A DNA stretch of 64,000 nucleotides from Endozoicomonas sp965261315. GTDB taxonomy: Bacteria > Pseudomonadota > Gammaproteobacteria > Pseudomonadales > Endozoicomonadaceae. Location of the stretch: NCBI GenBank assembly GCA_965261315.1, contig CBDHDM010000006.1, forward strand, positions 4,330-68,329, read 5' to 3'. A model generated the notes under the pieces. The model searched no databases and had not been told where the DNA came from. It worked only from the letters and a program-made list of their open reading frames with translations. A program made the translations under genes and the position numbers. Below, in pieces: positions 53,202 to 63,640 of the stretch (position 1 is the first letter of the stretch; each line of letters opens with the position of its first letter).

Positions 53202-54467
53202 ATGATTCGCAGACTTATTCAAAACATTTTCAGGTATTTGAAAGAACTTTGGCAAACCTTGTCCCGGCCAGCGCAATACTTGAGCCTGGGCACTATTGCG
53301 ATTGCTTCGTTCTTGATGGGCATTATTTTCTGGGGTGGCTTTAATACAGCACTTGAAGCAACCAATACAGAAGCTTTCTGCATTTCCTGCCATGAAATGC
53401 GGGATAACGTATACCAGGAACTAAAAGGTACGGTTCACTGGAGTAACCACTCGGGGGTCAGGGCCACCTGTCCGGACTGCCATGTTCCTCATAACTGGAC
53501 CAATAAAATTGCCCGTAAAATGCAGGCTTCCAAAGAGGTGTGGGGAATGATTTTTGGCACTATCAATACACCTGAAAAGTTTGAAGCTAAGCGTCTGGAG
53601 CTGGCCTCTCACGAGTGGGCGAGACTATCAGCGAATAAATCGCTGGAATGTAAAAACTGTCACAGCTACGCCAGTATGAAATGGGAAGATATGTCGCCCC
53701 TTGCCGCAAAGCAGATGAAAGCGGCAGCAGAAAGAGATCAGAGCTGTATCGATTGTCATAAGGGCATTGCCCATCACCTGCCATCAACGGATGGTCGATC
53801 TCATCAATTACTCACCGCCGTTAATATCAGTGTGCCTGAGGTCGGGAAAAATTATTACGTAGTACTCCAGAAGCCGATGTTCATGAATGCTACCAGTAAA
53901 GAAGAGGCGGGCATGCTGAATATTGCAACGGAGATTGCAGTGACGGATAAGAGTGACGGGCGGGTTGAGTTCCGGCTGGAAGGCTGGCGGAAACGGATTG
54001 GTACCGGTCGAATCATTAATGAAGATTTTGGGATCAATATTAAAGAAGCTGAGCTGACGAAAGAGGCAGCTCAATCCGATGCTGTGGTTAACGTTCTGGA
54101 GGAAAAGGTTGATGATGTGACAGGCCTTACCTGGCAAAAGGTGACGGTTGATTTGTGGACGAATGACAGTGAGTTGACAGATAACGTATCCGGTATGTGG
54201 GAGTTTGCCAGCACAACCTATCGGGAATCATGCAGTCAGTGCCATAGCCAGCCTGAAGTCGCTCACTTTGATGCCAATACCTGGCCAGGTATGTTCAATG
54301 GAATGATTGCCTTTGTGAATATGGATGACGATACGCAGAACCTGGTACTGAAATATCTCCAATTGCATTCATCCACCTATGCCGGGTCACATGCGCAGAT
54401 AGATGATCAACATAATCAGAGTGCAAAGAATCCTGAAACAGCATTGCCACTGGCAAAACGACAGTAG
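53202..54467 (+). CDS. torC: Pentaheme c-type cytochrome TorC
   Basis: A 421-residue NapC/NirT-type cytochrome that carries electrons from menaquinol to periplasmic TorA. A single N-terminal membrane anchor (LGTIAIASFLMGIIFWGGF) is followed by five heme sites: CISCH, CPDCH, CKNCH and CIDCH in the NapC-like part, and the fifth, CSQCH, at about residue 343 in the TorC-specific C-terminal domain. This pentaheme arrangement distinguishes TorC from tetraheme NapC. torA follows 38 bases after. Confidence 0.95.
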   Translation: MIRRLIQNIFRYLKELWQTLSRPAQYLSLGTIAIASFLMGIIFWGGFNTALEATNTEAFCISCHEMRDNVYQELKGTVHWSNHSGVRATCPDCHVPHNWTNKIARKMQASKEVWGMIFGTINTPEKFEAKRLELASHEWARLSANKSLECKNCHSYASMKWEDMSPLAAKQMKAAAERDQSCIDCHKGIAHHLPSTDGRSHQLLTAVNISVPEVGKNYYVVLQKPMFMNATSKEEAGMLNIATEIAVTDKSDGRVEFRLEGWRKRIGTGRIINEDFGINIKEAELTKEAAQSDAVVNVLEEKVDDVTGLTWQKVTVDLWTNDSELTDNVSGMWEFASTTYRESCSQCHSQPEVAHFDANTWPGMFNGMIAFVNMDDDTQNLVLKYLQLHSSTYAGSHAQIDDQHNQSAKNPETALPLAKRQ

Positions 54468-54505
54468 TCAGCAGAACCTGAAAGTTGCATGAGGAGAGAT
54501 TGTTT

Positions 54506-56980
54506 ATGACCATCAAGCGCCGTCGTTTTCTTCAGGGGATGCTGGCTGGCTCATCGGCAGGTATGTTGCCTTTTTCAATGATAAAGGCGGCGGAAGACAG
54601 TGATGACGGGAATGGTGTTCTGGATGATGGCTGGAGAGTAACAGGCTCCCATTTCGGTGCTTTCAAGGCATACAGAGCAAATGGTGTTGTTAAAGAAGTT
54701 CGTCCCTTTGAGCTGGACAGAAACCCCACAGAGATGTTGAAAGGTATCCAGGGTTCCATCTACAGCTCGTCACGCATCCGGTATCCGATGGTAAGACTGG
54801 ATTTCCTGAAGAATGGTTATAAATCGGATCGTTCAACGCTGGGCGATAACCGCTATGTCCGTGTTACCTGGCAGGAAGCCTACAACCTGTTAATCCGTGA
54901 GTTGAACCGCGTTCAAACCATGTATGGTCCCTGGGCCTTATATGCTGGGCAGACCGGTTGGCGTGCTACCGGGCAGTTTCATTCCTGCACTAACCATATG
55001 CAGCGGGCGATTGCTTTACATGGCAATTACGTTCGAAAAATTGGTGACTATTCCACGGGGGCCGCACAGGTCATCCTGCCTTATGTTATTGGCTCCACAG
55101 AAGTGTATTCGCAGGGAACCTCCTGGAGCCTGATCCTGGAAAATGCAAACACCATTGTCTTCTGGGCGAATGATCCGTTGAAGAACCTTCAGGTAGGCTG
55201 GAACTGCGAAACTCACAGTGGCATTGGTTATTTAAAGCAGCTGAAGGCCAAAATCCAGGAAAATAAAATTCGTGCGATCAGTATTGATCCTACGGTTACC
55301 AAGACAGCCGCTTTTCTGGGTATAGAAACGGTCTATGTGAACCCCCAAACCGATGTCCCACTGATGCTGGCCATTGCCCATGAGATGATTATTAATAAAT
55401 CCTATGACGCAGAGTTTATTCGGGGGTACTCACTGGGCTTCAAAGAGTTTAAAGCCTATGTGATGGGAAATACGGATAAGACGCCTAAAACACCGGAATG
55501 GGCTGAACCGATCTGCGGGGTGCCAAAGGCCAAAATTCGAGAGTTGGCCGGTATTCTGACTACCGGTCAGGTGCAGATCATGATGGGCTGGTGTATTCAG
55601 AGACAACAGCATGGGGAACAGCCGTATTGGATGGCTGTGGTATTGGCCACCATGATTGGGCAGATTGGCCTGCCCGGTGGTGGTATCAGTTTTGGGCACC
55701 ATTATTCATCGATAGGAACACCGTCTTCAGGTGGTTCAGGGCCTAATGCATTTCCATTAAACCCTCCCGAAGGTGTTGAACCTATTTTTGATAATGATGA
55801 CTTCAACGGTTACTCGAAGGTGATTCCCGTTGCCCGGTGGATTGATGCGATTCTCGAACCGGGGAAAGTCATTAACTATAACGGCGGTAAGGTGACGTTG
55901 CCGGATCTGAAAATGATCGTGATATCCGGCAATAATCCCTGGCATCACCATCAGGATAAAAACCGGATGAAAAAAGCATTCCACAAACTGGAATGTGTGG
56001 TCACGGTTGATTACGCCTGGAATCCGACCTGCCGATTCTCAGATATCGTTTTTCCTGCCTGCACCCAGTTTGAACGGCATGACCTTGACCTGTACGGCTC
56101 GTACGCCCAGCGGGGAGTCCTTGCCATGCAAAAGCTGGTGGAGCCACTCTTCGAGTCCCGCTCTGACTGGGAGATCTGGCGGGAGTTCAGTGCCCGTATT
56201 GGGCGGCATCAGGAATATACCATGGGGCGTGATGAGTTTACCTGGCTCAACTATTTATACGATGGCTGCCGTACCAAAAATAAAGGCAAGTTTGAAATGC
56301 CAGACTTTCCGACATTCTGGCAGCAGGGCTTTTTTGATTTTGGCGAAGGTAAGCCCTGGGTTCGGCACGCTGAATTTCGAGATGACCCTGAAATCCACCC
56401 GCTTGGCACGCCTTCCGGGTTAATTGAAATCTACAGTCGCAAGATTGCCCGTTACGATTACAGCAATTGTAAAGGACACCCGGTCTGGATGGAAAAGGAA
56501 GAGCGCAGTCATGGTGGCCCCGGTTCTGATCGGTTTCCAATAGCCCTGCAGTCCTGCCATCCAAACAAACGCCTGCATTCGCAGCTGTGCGATTCCAAAG
56601 AGCTTCGTGAGACATACACCGTTCAAGGCCGTGAACCGGTGTATATGAATGCAAAAGATGCCAAAAAGCGGGGGATTAACGATGGTGATCTGGTTCGGGT
56701 GTTTAATGATCGGGGCGAATTGATTGCCGGTGCCAGAGTCTCAGAACGCTATTCACCCAGCGTGGCACGTATCCATGAAGGTGCCTGGTACGCACCTGTT
56801 AATGCAGAGATAGGCTCGGTTGACACTTACGGAGACCCTAATACTGTGACCCTTGATATTGGTACTTCTGACCTGGCTCAATGTTGTTCAGCCTTTACCT
56901 GCATTGTTGAGATTGAAAAGTGGCGGGGAACTGCTCCAAAGGTTACCGCTTTTGGTGGTCCAAAGGTTGTTGAAGTTTAA
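54506..56980 (+). CDS. torA: Trimethylamine-N-oxide reductase TorA
   Basis: An 824-residue periplasmic molybdoenzyme (bis-MGD cofactor) that reduces trimethylamine N-oxide to trimethylamine in anaerobic respiration. A Tat signal peptide (TIKRRRFLQGMLAGSSAGMLPF) leads to the mature enzyme. The cofactor-binding segment GDYSTGAAQVILPYVIGSTEVY contains the Mo-ligand serine region; RQQHGEQPYWMAVVLATMIGQIGLPGGGI is also conserved. The start at 54506 has GAGGAGAG upstream. The TorD chaperone and the TorSTR regulators are not in the window, so maturation must use genes elsewhere. Confidence 0.96.
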   Translation: MTIKRRRFLQGMLAGSSAGMLPFSMIKAAEDSDDGNGVLDDGWRVTGSHFGAFKAYRANGVVKEVRPFELDRNPTEMLKGIQGSIYSSSRIRYPMVRLDFLKNGYKSDRSTLGDNRYVRVTWQEAYNLLIRELNRVQTMYGPWALYAGQTGWRATGQFHSCTNHMQRAIALHGNYVRKIGDYSTGAAQVILPYVIGSTEVYSQGTSWSLILENANTIVFWANDPLKNLQVGWNCETHSGIGYLKQLKAKIQENKIRAISIDPTVTKTAAFLGIETVYVNPQTDVPLMLAIAHEMIINKSYDAEFIRGYSLGFKEFKAYVMGNTDKTPKTPEWAEPICGVPKAKIRELAGILTTGQVQIMMGWCIQRQQHGEQPYWMAVVLATMIGQIGLPGGGISFGHHYSSIGTPSSGGSGPNAFPLNPPEGVEPIFDNDDFNGYSKVIPVARWIDAILEPGKVINYNGGKVTLPDLKMIVISGNNPWHHHQDKNRMKKAFHKLECVVTVDYAWNPTCRFSDIVFPACTQFERHDLDLYGSYAQRGVLAMQKLVEPLFESRSDWEIWREFSARIGRHQEYTMGRDEFTWLNYLYDGCRTKNKGKFEMPDFPTFWQQGFFDFGEGKPWVRHAEFRDDPEIHPLGTPSGLIEIYSRKIARYDYSNCKGHPVWMEKEERSHGGPGSDRFPIALQSCHPNKRLHSQLCDSKELRETYTVQGREPVYMNAKDAKKRGINDGDLVRVFNDRGELIAGARVSERYSPSVARIHEGAWYAPVNAEIGSVDTYGDPNTVTLDIGTSDLAQCCSAFTCIVEIEKWRGTAPKVTAFGGPKVVEV

Positions 56981-57218
56981 AGATTTATTGGGAAGGGTGG
57001 TAGTTGCTAGCGAATGTTGATTTTTAAATGTTTGTTTATTGGGCTTTGCTAGATAAATATAAATATAAAAATGAACTTAAATTTTTTATTTTAGTCTTAG
57101 TCTCTAACTTTGGCTGTTTTTCGTGTTTTTTTGATACTTAATGGAATTAAAAAAATCGAATTATATTCTATTCCAACCTATAACTGGTTTGATCAAATAA
57201 TAATATGGAGCTCTGATA

Positions 57219-59024
57219 ATGACACCTGATCCAGGTAGTTCGGTTAACTTTAATCCGCCTCTAACAAATTTTTATCCTGCAGTTTCTCCTGTGGATCCAG
57301 GCTTTCAGAGTGTTCAGCCAGTATCCCCTGTCCAAAATATGGATCCGAACTTTGACCCTGCTAAAGTTCCAGATGATCAGTTAATAGTTGGAAGGCAACC
57401 TCGTACACTGTCAGCGATCGAATGGCTGGGAGAGGCTGTTAAGAACGGCTTTGCCAGCATGATTAGAACTTTTAAGATGATGGGAATACTCTTCAGTATT
57501 TGGTGGAACGGGGCAAGTGTTGACAGTATTGAAAAAGCAGCTGCTAAATCACAAGGGGGTATTCTTGTAAAGGCTATTCAGTTTGCCTGCAGTTCACCTG
57601 AAATTGCCAAGGATATGTTTGGTGATGATCATCAGAAATTTATTGATGCCTTATCTCACGTCACCACCAGTAATAAACCAATGACAAAAGGTGAGCTTGA
57701 GCACTGCCTGAAAGAAGCTGGAATTCCATACGATCCATCTAAACTGGATGAAAGAGTTAACTTGGGTACAGGTTCAATTGGTGAAGTTAATGAGATTATT
57801 ATGCAGGGAGGTGGACGACAGGTTGTAAAGGTTGTGAGCCCTTCAAGTGAAACCCGGGTGTATTCAGACTTGAAGGTTCTGAGGTTTGCTCTTGGGCTGA
57901 TTTCGTTTTTCAAACCAAGTGTTCTTGGTGCCGGAACCAAACATGCTGTTTATGAATTCTTTGATAGCGTTAAGGAAGAGTTAAACTTGGTCAATGAAGC
58001 GCAGAGAACGCAGAAACAGCAATATGCATTTCAGGCTATCAATAATAAAAATCTATATAACATCCGACAAAATGAACTTCCCCCCTGTGCAGTGCTCTTA
58101 CCGACACAGGAAATTGGTATGGCCATTCCTGATCCTCATACCGGACAGGACCTCGTCAGGCTGCCCGTTAATTACAAGGTTCCTAATGTATCTGGTGAAC
58201 ATGCAACACCGCGGACTTTATCCATGGACAAGGTTGACGGTGTAACCTTGAGTGAAAAGGATCAGGGTAAACTTCGTGATATCCTTGCCCAGCTGTTTGG
58301 TTCTGCTGTTGATATGTCGTTGATTACTGATGATCATTTGAAAATATTCAGATTCTATTTAAAGAATCTTGCCTTTCAGCACTGGGCTTACTGCTATTCT
58401 CAGACCGGCTTCTTTAATGCGGATATGCATGACGGTAATGTTATGGTCGCTGTAGAAAATGGTGAGCTCTGTATTTACTTTATTGATTTGGGTAATGCTC
58501 AAAGAGTCTCCAGAGACACAGTTAAAGCCACCTATACGATTCTTGGGGCTATGGAGGCACTGCGGGATGCCGGGGATGAAAGTCAGAGAGAGCGATATGC
58601 TGATATCATCATTAATAACCTGCAGGTGATGGGAGACTATAAACCTGAAAAAGCAAACTGGGCTAAGCTCAAGCAGGACGTTAAGGCTCTAATGGCTGCA
58701 GGCACTTCTGGACCAATCGAAAAGAAAGTCATTGATTTATTCAATCTTGCCTATCCATGTCATGTCAAAATTCCGAAAGAAATCGTGGCTCTGTTCAGAG
58801 CGAAGCTGTTGATTGATACACAGCGAGATCTAACAACAGCAGACAAGGCTGCATGGGATAGAGTTATTACTTCTCTTGTTAACATATACCAGAGTGCTGC
58901 GCCTTCAATGATGGGAGCCGCCGTTCCGTTGCCTGTGCCACCACCTTCGGCGTTTCCTCCATATCACTGTGGAGCGGGGCAATCCAATATTTATGTTCCT
59001 CCACCAATGCCAGTTTATGCTTAA
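57219..59024 (+). CDS. ABC1/UbiB-like atypical kinase with proline-rich ends
   Basis: A 601-residue protein with the ABC1/ADCK/UbiB kinase-like fold. A degenerate KxGQ-type segment (GGILVKAIQFACSSPEIAK), a glycine-loop equivalent LGTGSIGEVN (about residue 182), the Lys of QVVKVVSP (about 203), the catalytic-loop equivalent ADMHDGNVMV (about 400; family HADPHPGN) and the metal-binding IDLGNA (about 421) are all in order. The first ~55 and last ~40 residues are rich in Pro, Tyr and Ser and are absent from UbiB. It also lacks the C-terminal membrane helices of UbiB. It stands alone, is rather AT-rich and has GGAGCTC before the ATG. It is not a ubiquinone gene by context; a secreted or host-directed kinase is possible. 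Confidence 0.8.
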   Translation: MTPDPGSSVNFNPPLTNFYPAVSPVDPGFQSVQPVSPVQNMDPNFDPAKVPDDQLIVGRQPRTLSAIEWLGEAVKNGFASMIRTFKMMGILFSIWWNGASVDSIEKAAAKSQGGILVKAIQFACSSPEIAKDMFGDDHQKFIDALSHVTTSNKPMTKGELEHCLKEAGIPYDPSKLDERVNLGTGSIGEVNEIIMQGGGRQVVKVVSPSSETRVYSDLKVLRFALGLISFFKPSVLGAGTKHAVYEFFDSVKEELNLVNEAQRTQKQQYAFQAINNKNLYNIRQNELPPCAVLLPTQEIGMAIPDPHTGQDLVRLPVNYKVPNVSGEHATPRTLSMDKVDGVTLSEKDQGKLRDILAQLFGSAVDMSLITDDHLKIFRFYLKNLAFQHWAYCYSQTGFFNADMHDGNVMVAVENGELCIYFIDLGNAQRVSRDTVKATYTILGAMEALRDAGDESQRERYADIIINNLQVMGDYKPEKANWAKLKQDVKALMAAGTSGPIEKKVIDLFNLAYPCHVKIPKEIVALFRAKLLIDTQRDLTTADKAAWDRVITSLVNIYQSAAPSMMGAAVPLPVPPPSAFPPYHCGAGQSNIYVPPPMPVYA

Positions 59025-59071
59025 GAATTTGATAATTCTGAGCAGAAGACTGGTAAGTGATTAACGAAAGT

Positions 59072-59199
59072 TATACCCAAAGGATTTGGAGTAGCTACGC
59101 GGCGGCAAATGAGCGAAGTCCCGGTCACATAGGGATACTAAGTGACCGGGGTGGTTGAATGCAGCTAACAAAGTAGCAACTTCAAAGGCGACGGGTATA
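59072..59199. repeat. Dispersed repeat, copy B
   Basis: A 128-base noncoding element bounded by TATACCC and GGGTATA. Inside are CGGCGGCAAATGAGCGAAGTC and GTGACCGGGGTGG, characteristic of a dispersed repeat family found in several gammaproteobacteria. It is related to copy A at 44012-44171. It lies between the kinase-like gene and the end of the RND pump gene. Confidence 0.75.
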
Positions 59200-59224
59200 T
59201 TCACTTGCCCATCCTGGGCAGGAG

Positions 59225-62200
59225 CTAACTTGAGAGTAATGCTTCAAGCTTTTTGGTCACATGATCGGGTGAAGAGGTTCTCCTGGCCATCAATGCATAC
59301 ATGGATGGCACCACAAACAGCGTTAACAGGCTTGAGACAGTCACCCCGGCAAAGACGACGACCCCGATTGAGAATCGGAACTCTGAACCAGCGCCCGTTG
59401 CCAGCAGCAGAGGAATGGCACCGACCACAGTGGTCAGCGCAGTCATCAGAATCGGGGCGCAGGCGCAGAGCGGAAGCTTCCACTACTGCCTCATTAAAAG
59501 CCATCCCCTGATCCCTGAGCTGGTTAATAAACTCTACTATCAGAATACCGTTCTTGGCAGAGAGCCCGATCAGCATGATCATGGCCAGCTGACTGAAGAT
59601 ATTCAGTGTTTCACCACTGATGTAAAGACCGAACAGGGCACCGGAAATACCCAGCGGTACGGTGAGCATAACAATCAGTGGATGAACAAAGCTTTCAAAC
59701 TGTGCGGCAAGCACCAGGTATACAACCAGCATTGCCATGGCAAAAACAAAGAAGATGGCGCTCTGGTTGGAGCGGTAATCCAGTGATTCGCCTTTATAGT
59801 TAACGATGGCTTCTGGTGGCAGTAGGTCGACGACCTGCTGGTCAAGGTACGCCAATGCTTCACCGATGGCGTAGTTACCCTCAAGGCTGGCAGAAATCGT
59901 GATGGCCCGGTTACGGTTGTAGTGTTTAAGCATGGCAGCTTTGCCCACTTCTTCTATCGTGACCAGGTTATCAAGCCTTATCAATGATCCGCTGGTATGA
60001 GAGCGAACATACAATGAGGCCAGGTCAAGTGCACTGGTAAAGGCTTCTTCCTTGGCTCGAAGGAATACATCATATTCTTCACCACGCTCCATAAAGGTGG
60101 TATCTGTGACACCGCCCAGCATGGTTTCCAGTGTTGCGCCGATTTCTTCTGCAGAAACACCCAGCTCCTGAGCCCGGTCCCGGTCAATGGTGATTTCAAG
60201 CTGGGGCTGGTTCTGAATTGAAGTCGATATCGACATCTCGGAGTCCCGGATTTTCACGCGCTTTTTCTGCAATGATATCTGCCCACTCGACCAGTTGATC
60301 AAATGACCCTCCACCGAGTACGTACTGTATCGGTGCTTCAGAGCGGCCCACCGATGGTGGAACGCATCACTGGTATGGCACGGACATTGGGAATGCCTGC
60401 CATCAGCTGCCGTACCTGACCCATTACCTCAGCAGCACTGACATCACGATCATCCCAGTCTTCCAGCGTGCCAATCAGGATGCCGGAATTACTGCCACTG
60501 TTACCACCCCACGCCCGGGGAGCGGACAAAAAGGTATTTCAAAACACCCTGATCCAGATGGGGCAGAAGTTTGGATTCCAGTTTCAGCATGCTTTCTTCC
60601 ATGCTGTCGAAGTTGGCACCTTCAGGTCCTTTGACAATAACAATGAATTCTCCCCCGGTCTTCTGAAGGTGTGAACGTCTGGGGGATCATCGGATAAAGC
60701 AGCGCTGCAATACCCAGAGAAGCCAGCAGCAAAACCAGTCCTGCCCACCGGAATTTCAGCAGTCGTGACAATGCTTTCCGGTAGAGGTTGGTCAGGCGCT
60801 GATGTGTTCTTTCTATCAGTTGACTGGCTTTTGAGGGTTTAACATTCAGCTTCAACAGCTGAGAACTCATCATGGGTGAAAGGGTCAGGGCAATCAGACT
60901 GGAGAAGACGACCGCACCCACCAGTGTCATGGCGTACTCGGAAAACAGTCTGCCGACAGAGCCTTCCATAAACACGATGGGGACAAAGGTCATGACCAGA
61001 ACGACCGTAGTCGCTATTACGGCAAAACTGACCTCGCGGGAGCCTTTCCAGGCAGCGACCAGCGGTGGTTCGCCACGTTCCAGGTGCTGATGGATGTTCT
61101 CCAGGACGACAATGGCATCGTCTACCACCAGCCCGATGGCCAGTACCAGCGCCAGCAGAGTGAGCAGGTTAATGGAGTAACCCAGCAGGTGAATAACAAT
61201 AAAGGCACTGATTAATGAAACCGGTACGGTGACTGCCGGAATCAATGTGGCCCGGGCATTACCAAGAAAGATATAAAGTACCAGAATAACCAGGGCAATG
61301 GTCATGCCCAGCGTAGCGTATACCTCATCAATGGCAGACTGGATATAAATAGGAAGAGTCCCGGGTGGTGGTCATATACGTGCCTTCCGGAAGGAAGGGG
61401 CGTGAAAGCTTCTACTTCATCTTTCACATTCTGGATGACTTCCAGTGGGTTAGCCTGAGAAAGGGGGACAATACCCAGGCTCAGCACATTACGTCCATTC
61501 GCTTTTGCCAGGGCCTCAATTTCTTTGGCTTCGGTACGGATCGAGGCAAATATCTTCCAGGTAGATTTTGCTGCTGCCATCCTGACGAATTAACAAACGG
61601 CGAAAATCATTAATGGTGTTGTAGTCTCTGTTCACACGAACCGGCAGCGTTCTAAGACTGTCGGTCAATTCACCGGCAGGAAGCTCAATGTTATCGCGGC
61701 GCAGGGCACTGCGAACATCGCTGGTGGTGATTTGCCGGGCAGCCATGGCTTCTGCATCAAGCTCAATACGCATGACGTATTCCCGGGCACCCATCACATC
61801 GACTGAACTGACGCCATCAACGAGAGAGAGGCGGTCTTGAAGGGTACGTTCCGCATAGTCTGTCAGTTCTATCAGCGACAGTGTGTCACTTTGCAGACTG
61901 ATATTGAGAATGGTCTCACCACTGCCATCATTCTTCCAGACAATGGGGGACTCGGCCTCATCTGGCAGGCGCCAGATAACCCGGGACATCGCTTCACGGA
62001 CATCATTGGCAGCGGTTTCCATATCCCGGTCGGGAGAAAACTCAATATTGATACGTGAGGTGCCATTACGGCTGGTGCTTTCGATAAAACGAACGCCTTC
62101 AATACCGCCCAGCTGATCTTCAATGACATTGGTGATTTTGCTTTCGATAACTTCAGCTGAAGCCCCGTCATAGCCGGTATAGATCATGACGGTGGGAGGC

Positions 62201-62322
62201 GTAATATCTGGCAGCTCACGGACTGGCAGCATGGTGAAACAGACGACACCAAACGTAATCAGCAGCAGGCTGACAACCGTTGCGAATACCGGGCGTTTGA
62301 TGGATAGATCAGAAAGTATCAT
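59225..62322 (-). pseudogene. RND efflux pump (AcrB/HAE1 type), about eight frameshifts
   Basis: An inner-membrane resistance-nodulation-division transporter, about 1,030 residues when repaired. The opening MILSDLSIKRPVFATVVSLLL, then LVVDDAIVVLENIHQHLERG (proton-relay helix with paired Asp), GEFIVIVKGPEGA, ITIDRDRAQELGVSAEEI and the terminal LRLRPILMTALTTVVGAIPLLL are canonical. Single extra bases interrupt it near 61549, 61392, 61347, 60653, 60519, 60349, 60212 and 59455. Each removal restores the family sequence, so the gene may be intact in reality. It follows the adaptor gene on the same strand; no outer-membrane channel gene is present. Confidence 0.87.
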
Positions 62323-62447
62323 GGTCAGAGGATTCCATCAGTAGCCATAGGCTTTCTGGCTGTTGATGAGAAAGAGGAGGGAGAGGGCGGGTTGATCCTC
62401 ACGTCATCACCTTCACCTGGCGACCATCGGTGACTTTAACCGCACCT

Positions 62448-63467
62448 TCATTGACGACCATTTTCTCCGGCACTCAGGCCAGACAGAACCACAATGTATT
62501 CATCAACGGTCTGCCCGGTAGTAATCAGTCTGCGCTCAACCATACTTTGCTCATCCATAACAAAAACAAAGCGGCGATTGCCATCGAACAGAATGCTGCG
62601 GGAAGGCACGACCAGCTGTTGTTCGCCCGGGCGCTCAACAGAAGTGCGCATCAACATACCGGGGCGAAGCTGTGTCGCCGGGTTTTCCAGAATGGCACGA
62701 ACCTGAAACGTCAGGTTGGCTGGATCAATGCGAGGACTGATACTGTCAATCGTGCCGGTAAAGGTTTTACCCGGCCAGGCATCGGTGGTTGCCGTGATTC
62801 GGGCTCCCTTATGCACATGACTGAGGCTGGTTTCCGGCAGATCAAAGGTCAGCTTCATAGCGCTGAGATCATCCAGTGTAGTAATGACTGTTCCGGCATT
62901 AATCAGTGCACCAACACTGAGCTCATGAAAACTCAGCGTACCGCTGAAAGGAGCCTTCAGCGTGTAGTAATCCAGAATGGCGAGTTCTGCCAGAAGAGCG
63001 GCCTCAAGACGATCAACCGTAGCTCGCTGTGCTTTGAGCTCATCAACCGAGATGGCTTTTCGTTTAATCAGAGTCTCCATGTACTCCAGTTGACGTTGAG
63101 CATCTTCATGAGCGATGCGCGCCTGAGCGACAATGGCTGACTGTTCACGATCATCCAGCTCAACCAGCCGCTTCCCAGATTTGATGCCCCCTCCATCGGT
63201 CAGACTCAGGCCTACAATGCGGCCATTGATCTGTGGGGTAATATCAACGGACTGGTTGGCAGTGAGATTACCCAATGCTGTCAGTTTCTGCTGCAGTGTG
63301 GTTTCCATTACCGGGAACGCAGTCACCTTAGGGGCCTGTCCTTTTTGTGAAGCTATCGATAATGTTGTTATTGAACTGAAAACAATCAGTAAAAATGCTT
63401 TGGATATGGCCGGTAGTAATCGAGCTATCACCAGCCCTGGCTGTGTATAGAAATGTTTTACTGTCAT
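62448..63467 (-). CDS. RND efflux periplasmic adaptor subunit
   Basis: A membrane-fusion protein linking the RND pump to an outer-membrane channel. The start at 63467 gives a signal peptide (AFLLIVFSSITTLSIASQ). The lipoyl/hairpin halves are LGNLTANQSVDITPQINGRIVGLSLTDGGGIKSG and LDYYTLKAPFSGTLSFHELSVGALINAG, with a coiled coil between them, and then beta-barrel strands. Near 62456 the frame ends prematurely: one base removed in the AAAA run restores EMVVNEGAVKVTDGRQVKVMT and a stop at 62399, the normal end. Only the last ~20 residues are affected. Confidence 0.88.
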   Translation of the reverse strand: MTVKHFYTQPGLVIARLLPAISKAFLLIVFSSITTLSIASQKGQAPKVTAFPVMETTLQQKLTALGNLTANQSVDITPQINGRIVGLSLTDGGGIKSGKRLVELDDREQSAIVAQARIAHEDAQRQLEYMETLIKRKAISVDELKAQRATVDRLEAALLAELAILDYYTLKAPFSGTLSFHELSVGALINAGTVITTLDDLSAMKLTFDLPETSLSHVHKGARITATTDAWPGKTFTGTIDSISPRIDPANLTFQVRAILENPATQLRPGMLMRTSVERPGEQQLVVPSRSILFDGNRRFVFVMDEQSMVERRLITTGQTVDEYIVVLSGLSAGENGRQ

Positions 63468-63640
63468 GGCCGGGAGGTCTCTATTGGAAAATGTTGAAAT
63501 GGCGTGATTATATCGATTGGATAGCTTGAGGATATAGCGGAAAGTTGGTGAAATTGTCGCAACTTGTATCAAATCTGCGGTTTATATCGCCGAATTATGG
63601 AACCTGGGATCAATAATAATGTCTTATCAGTGTATTAATA

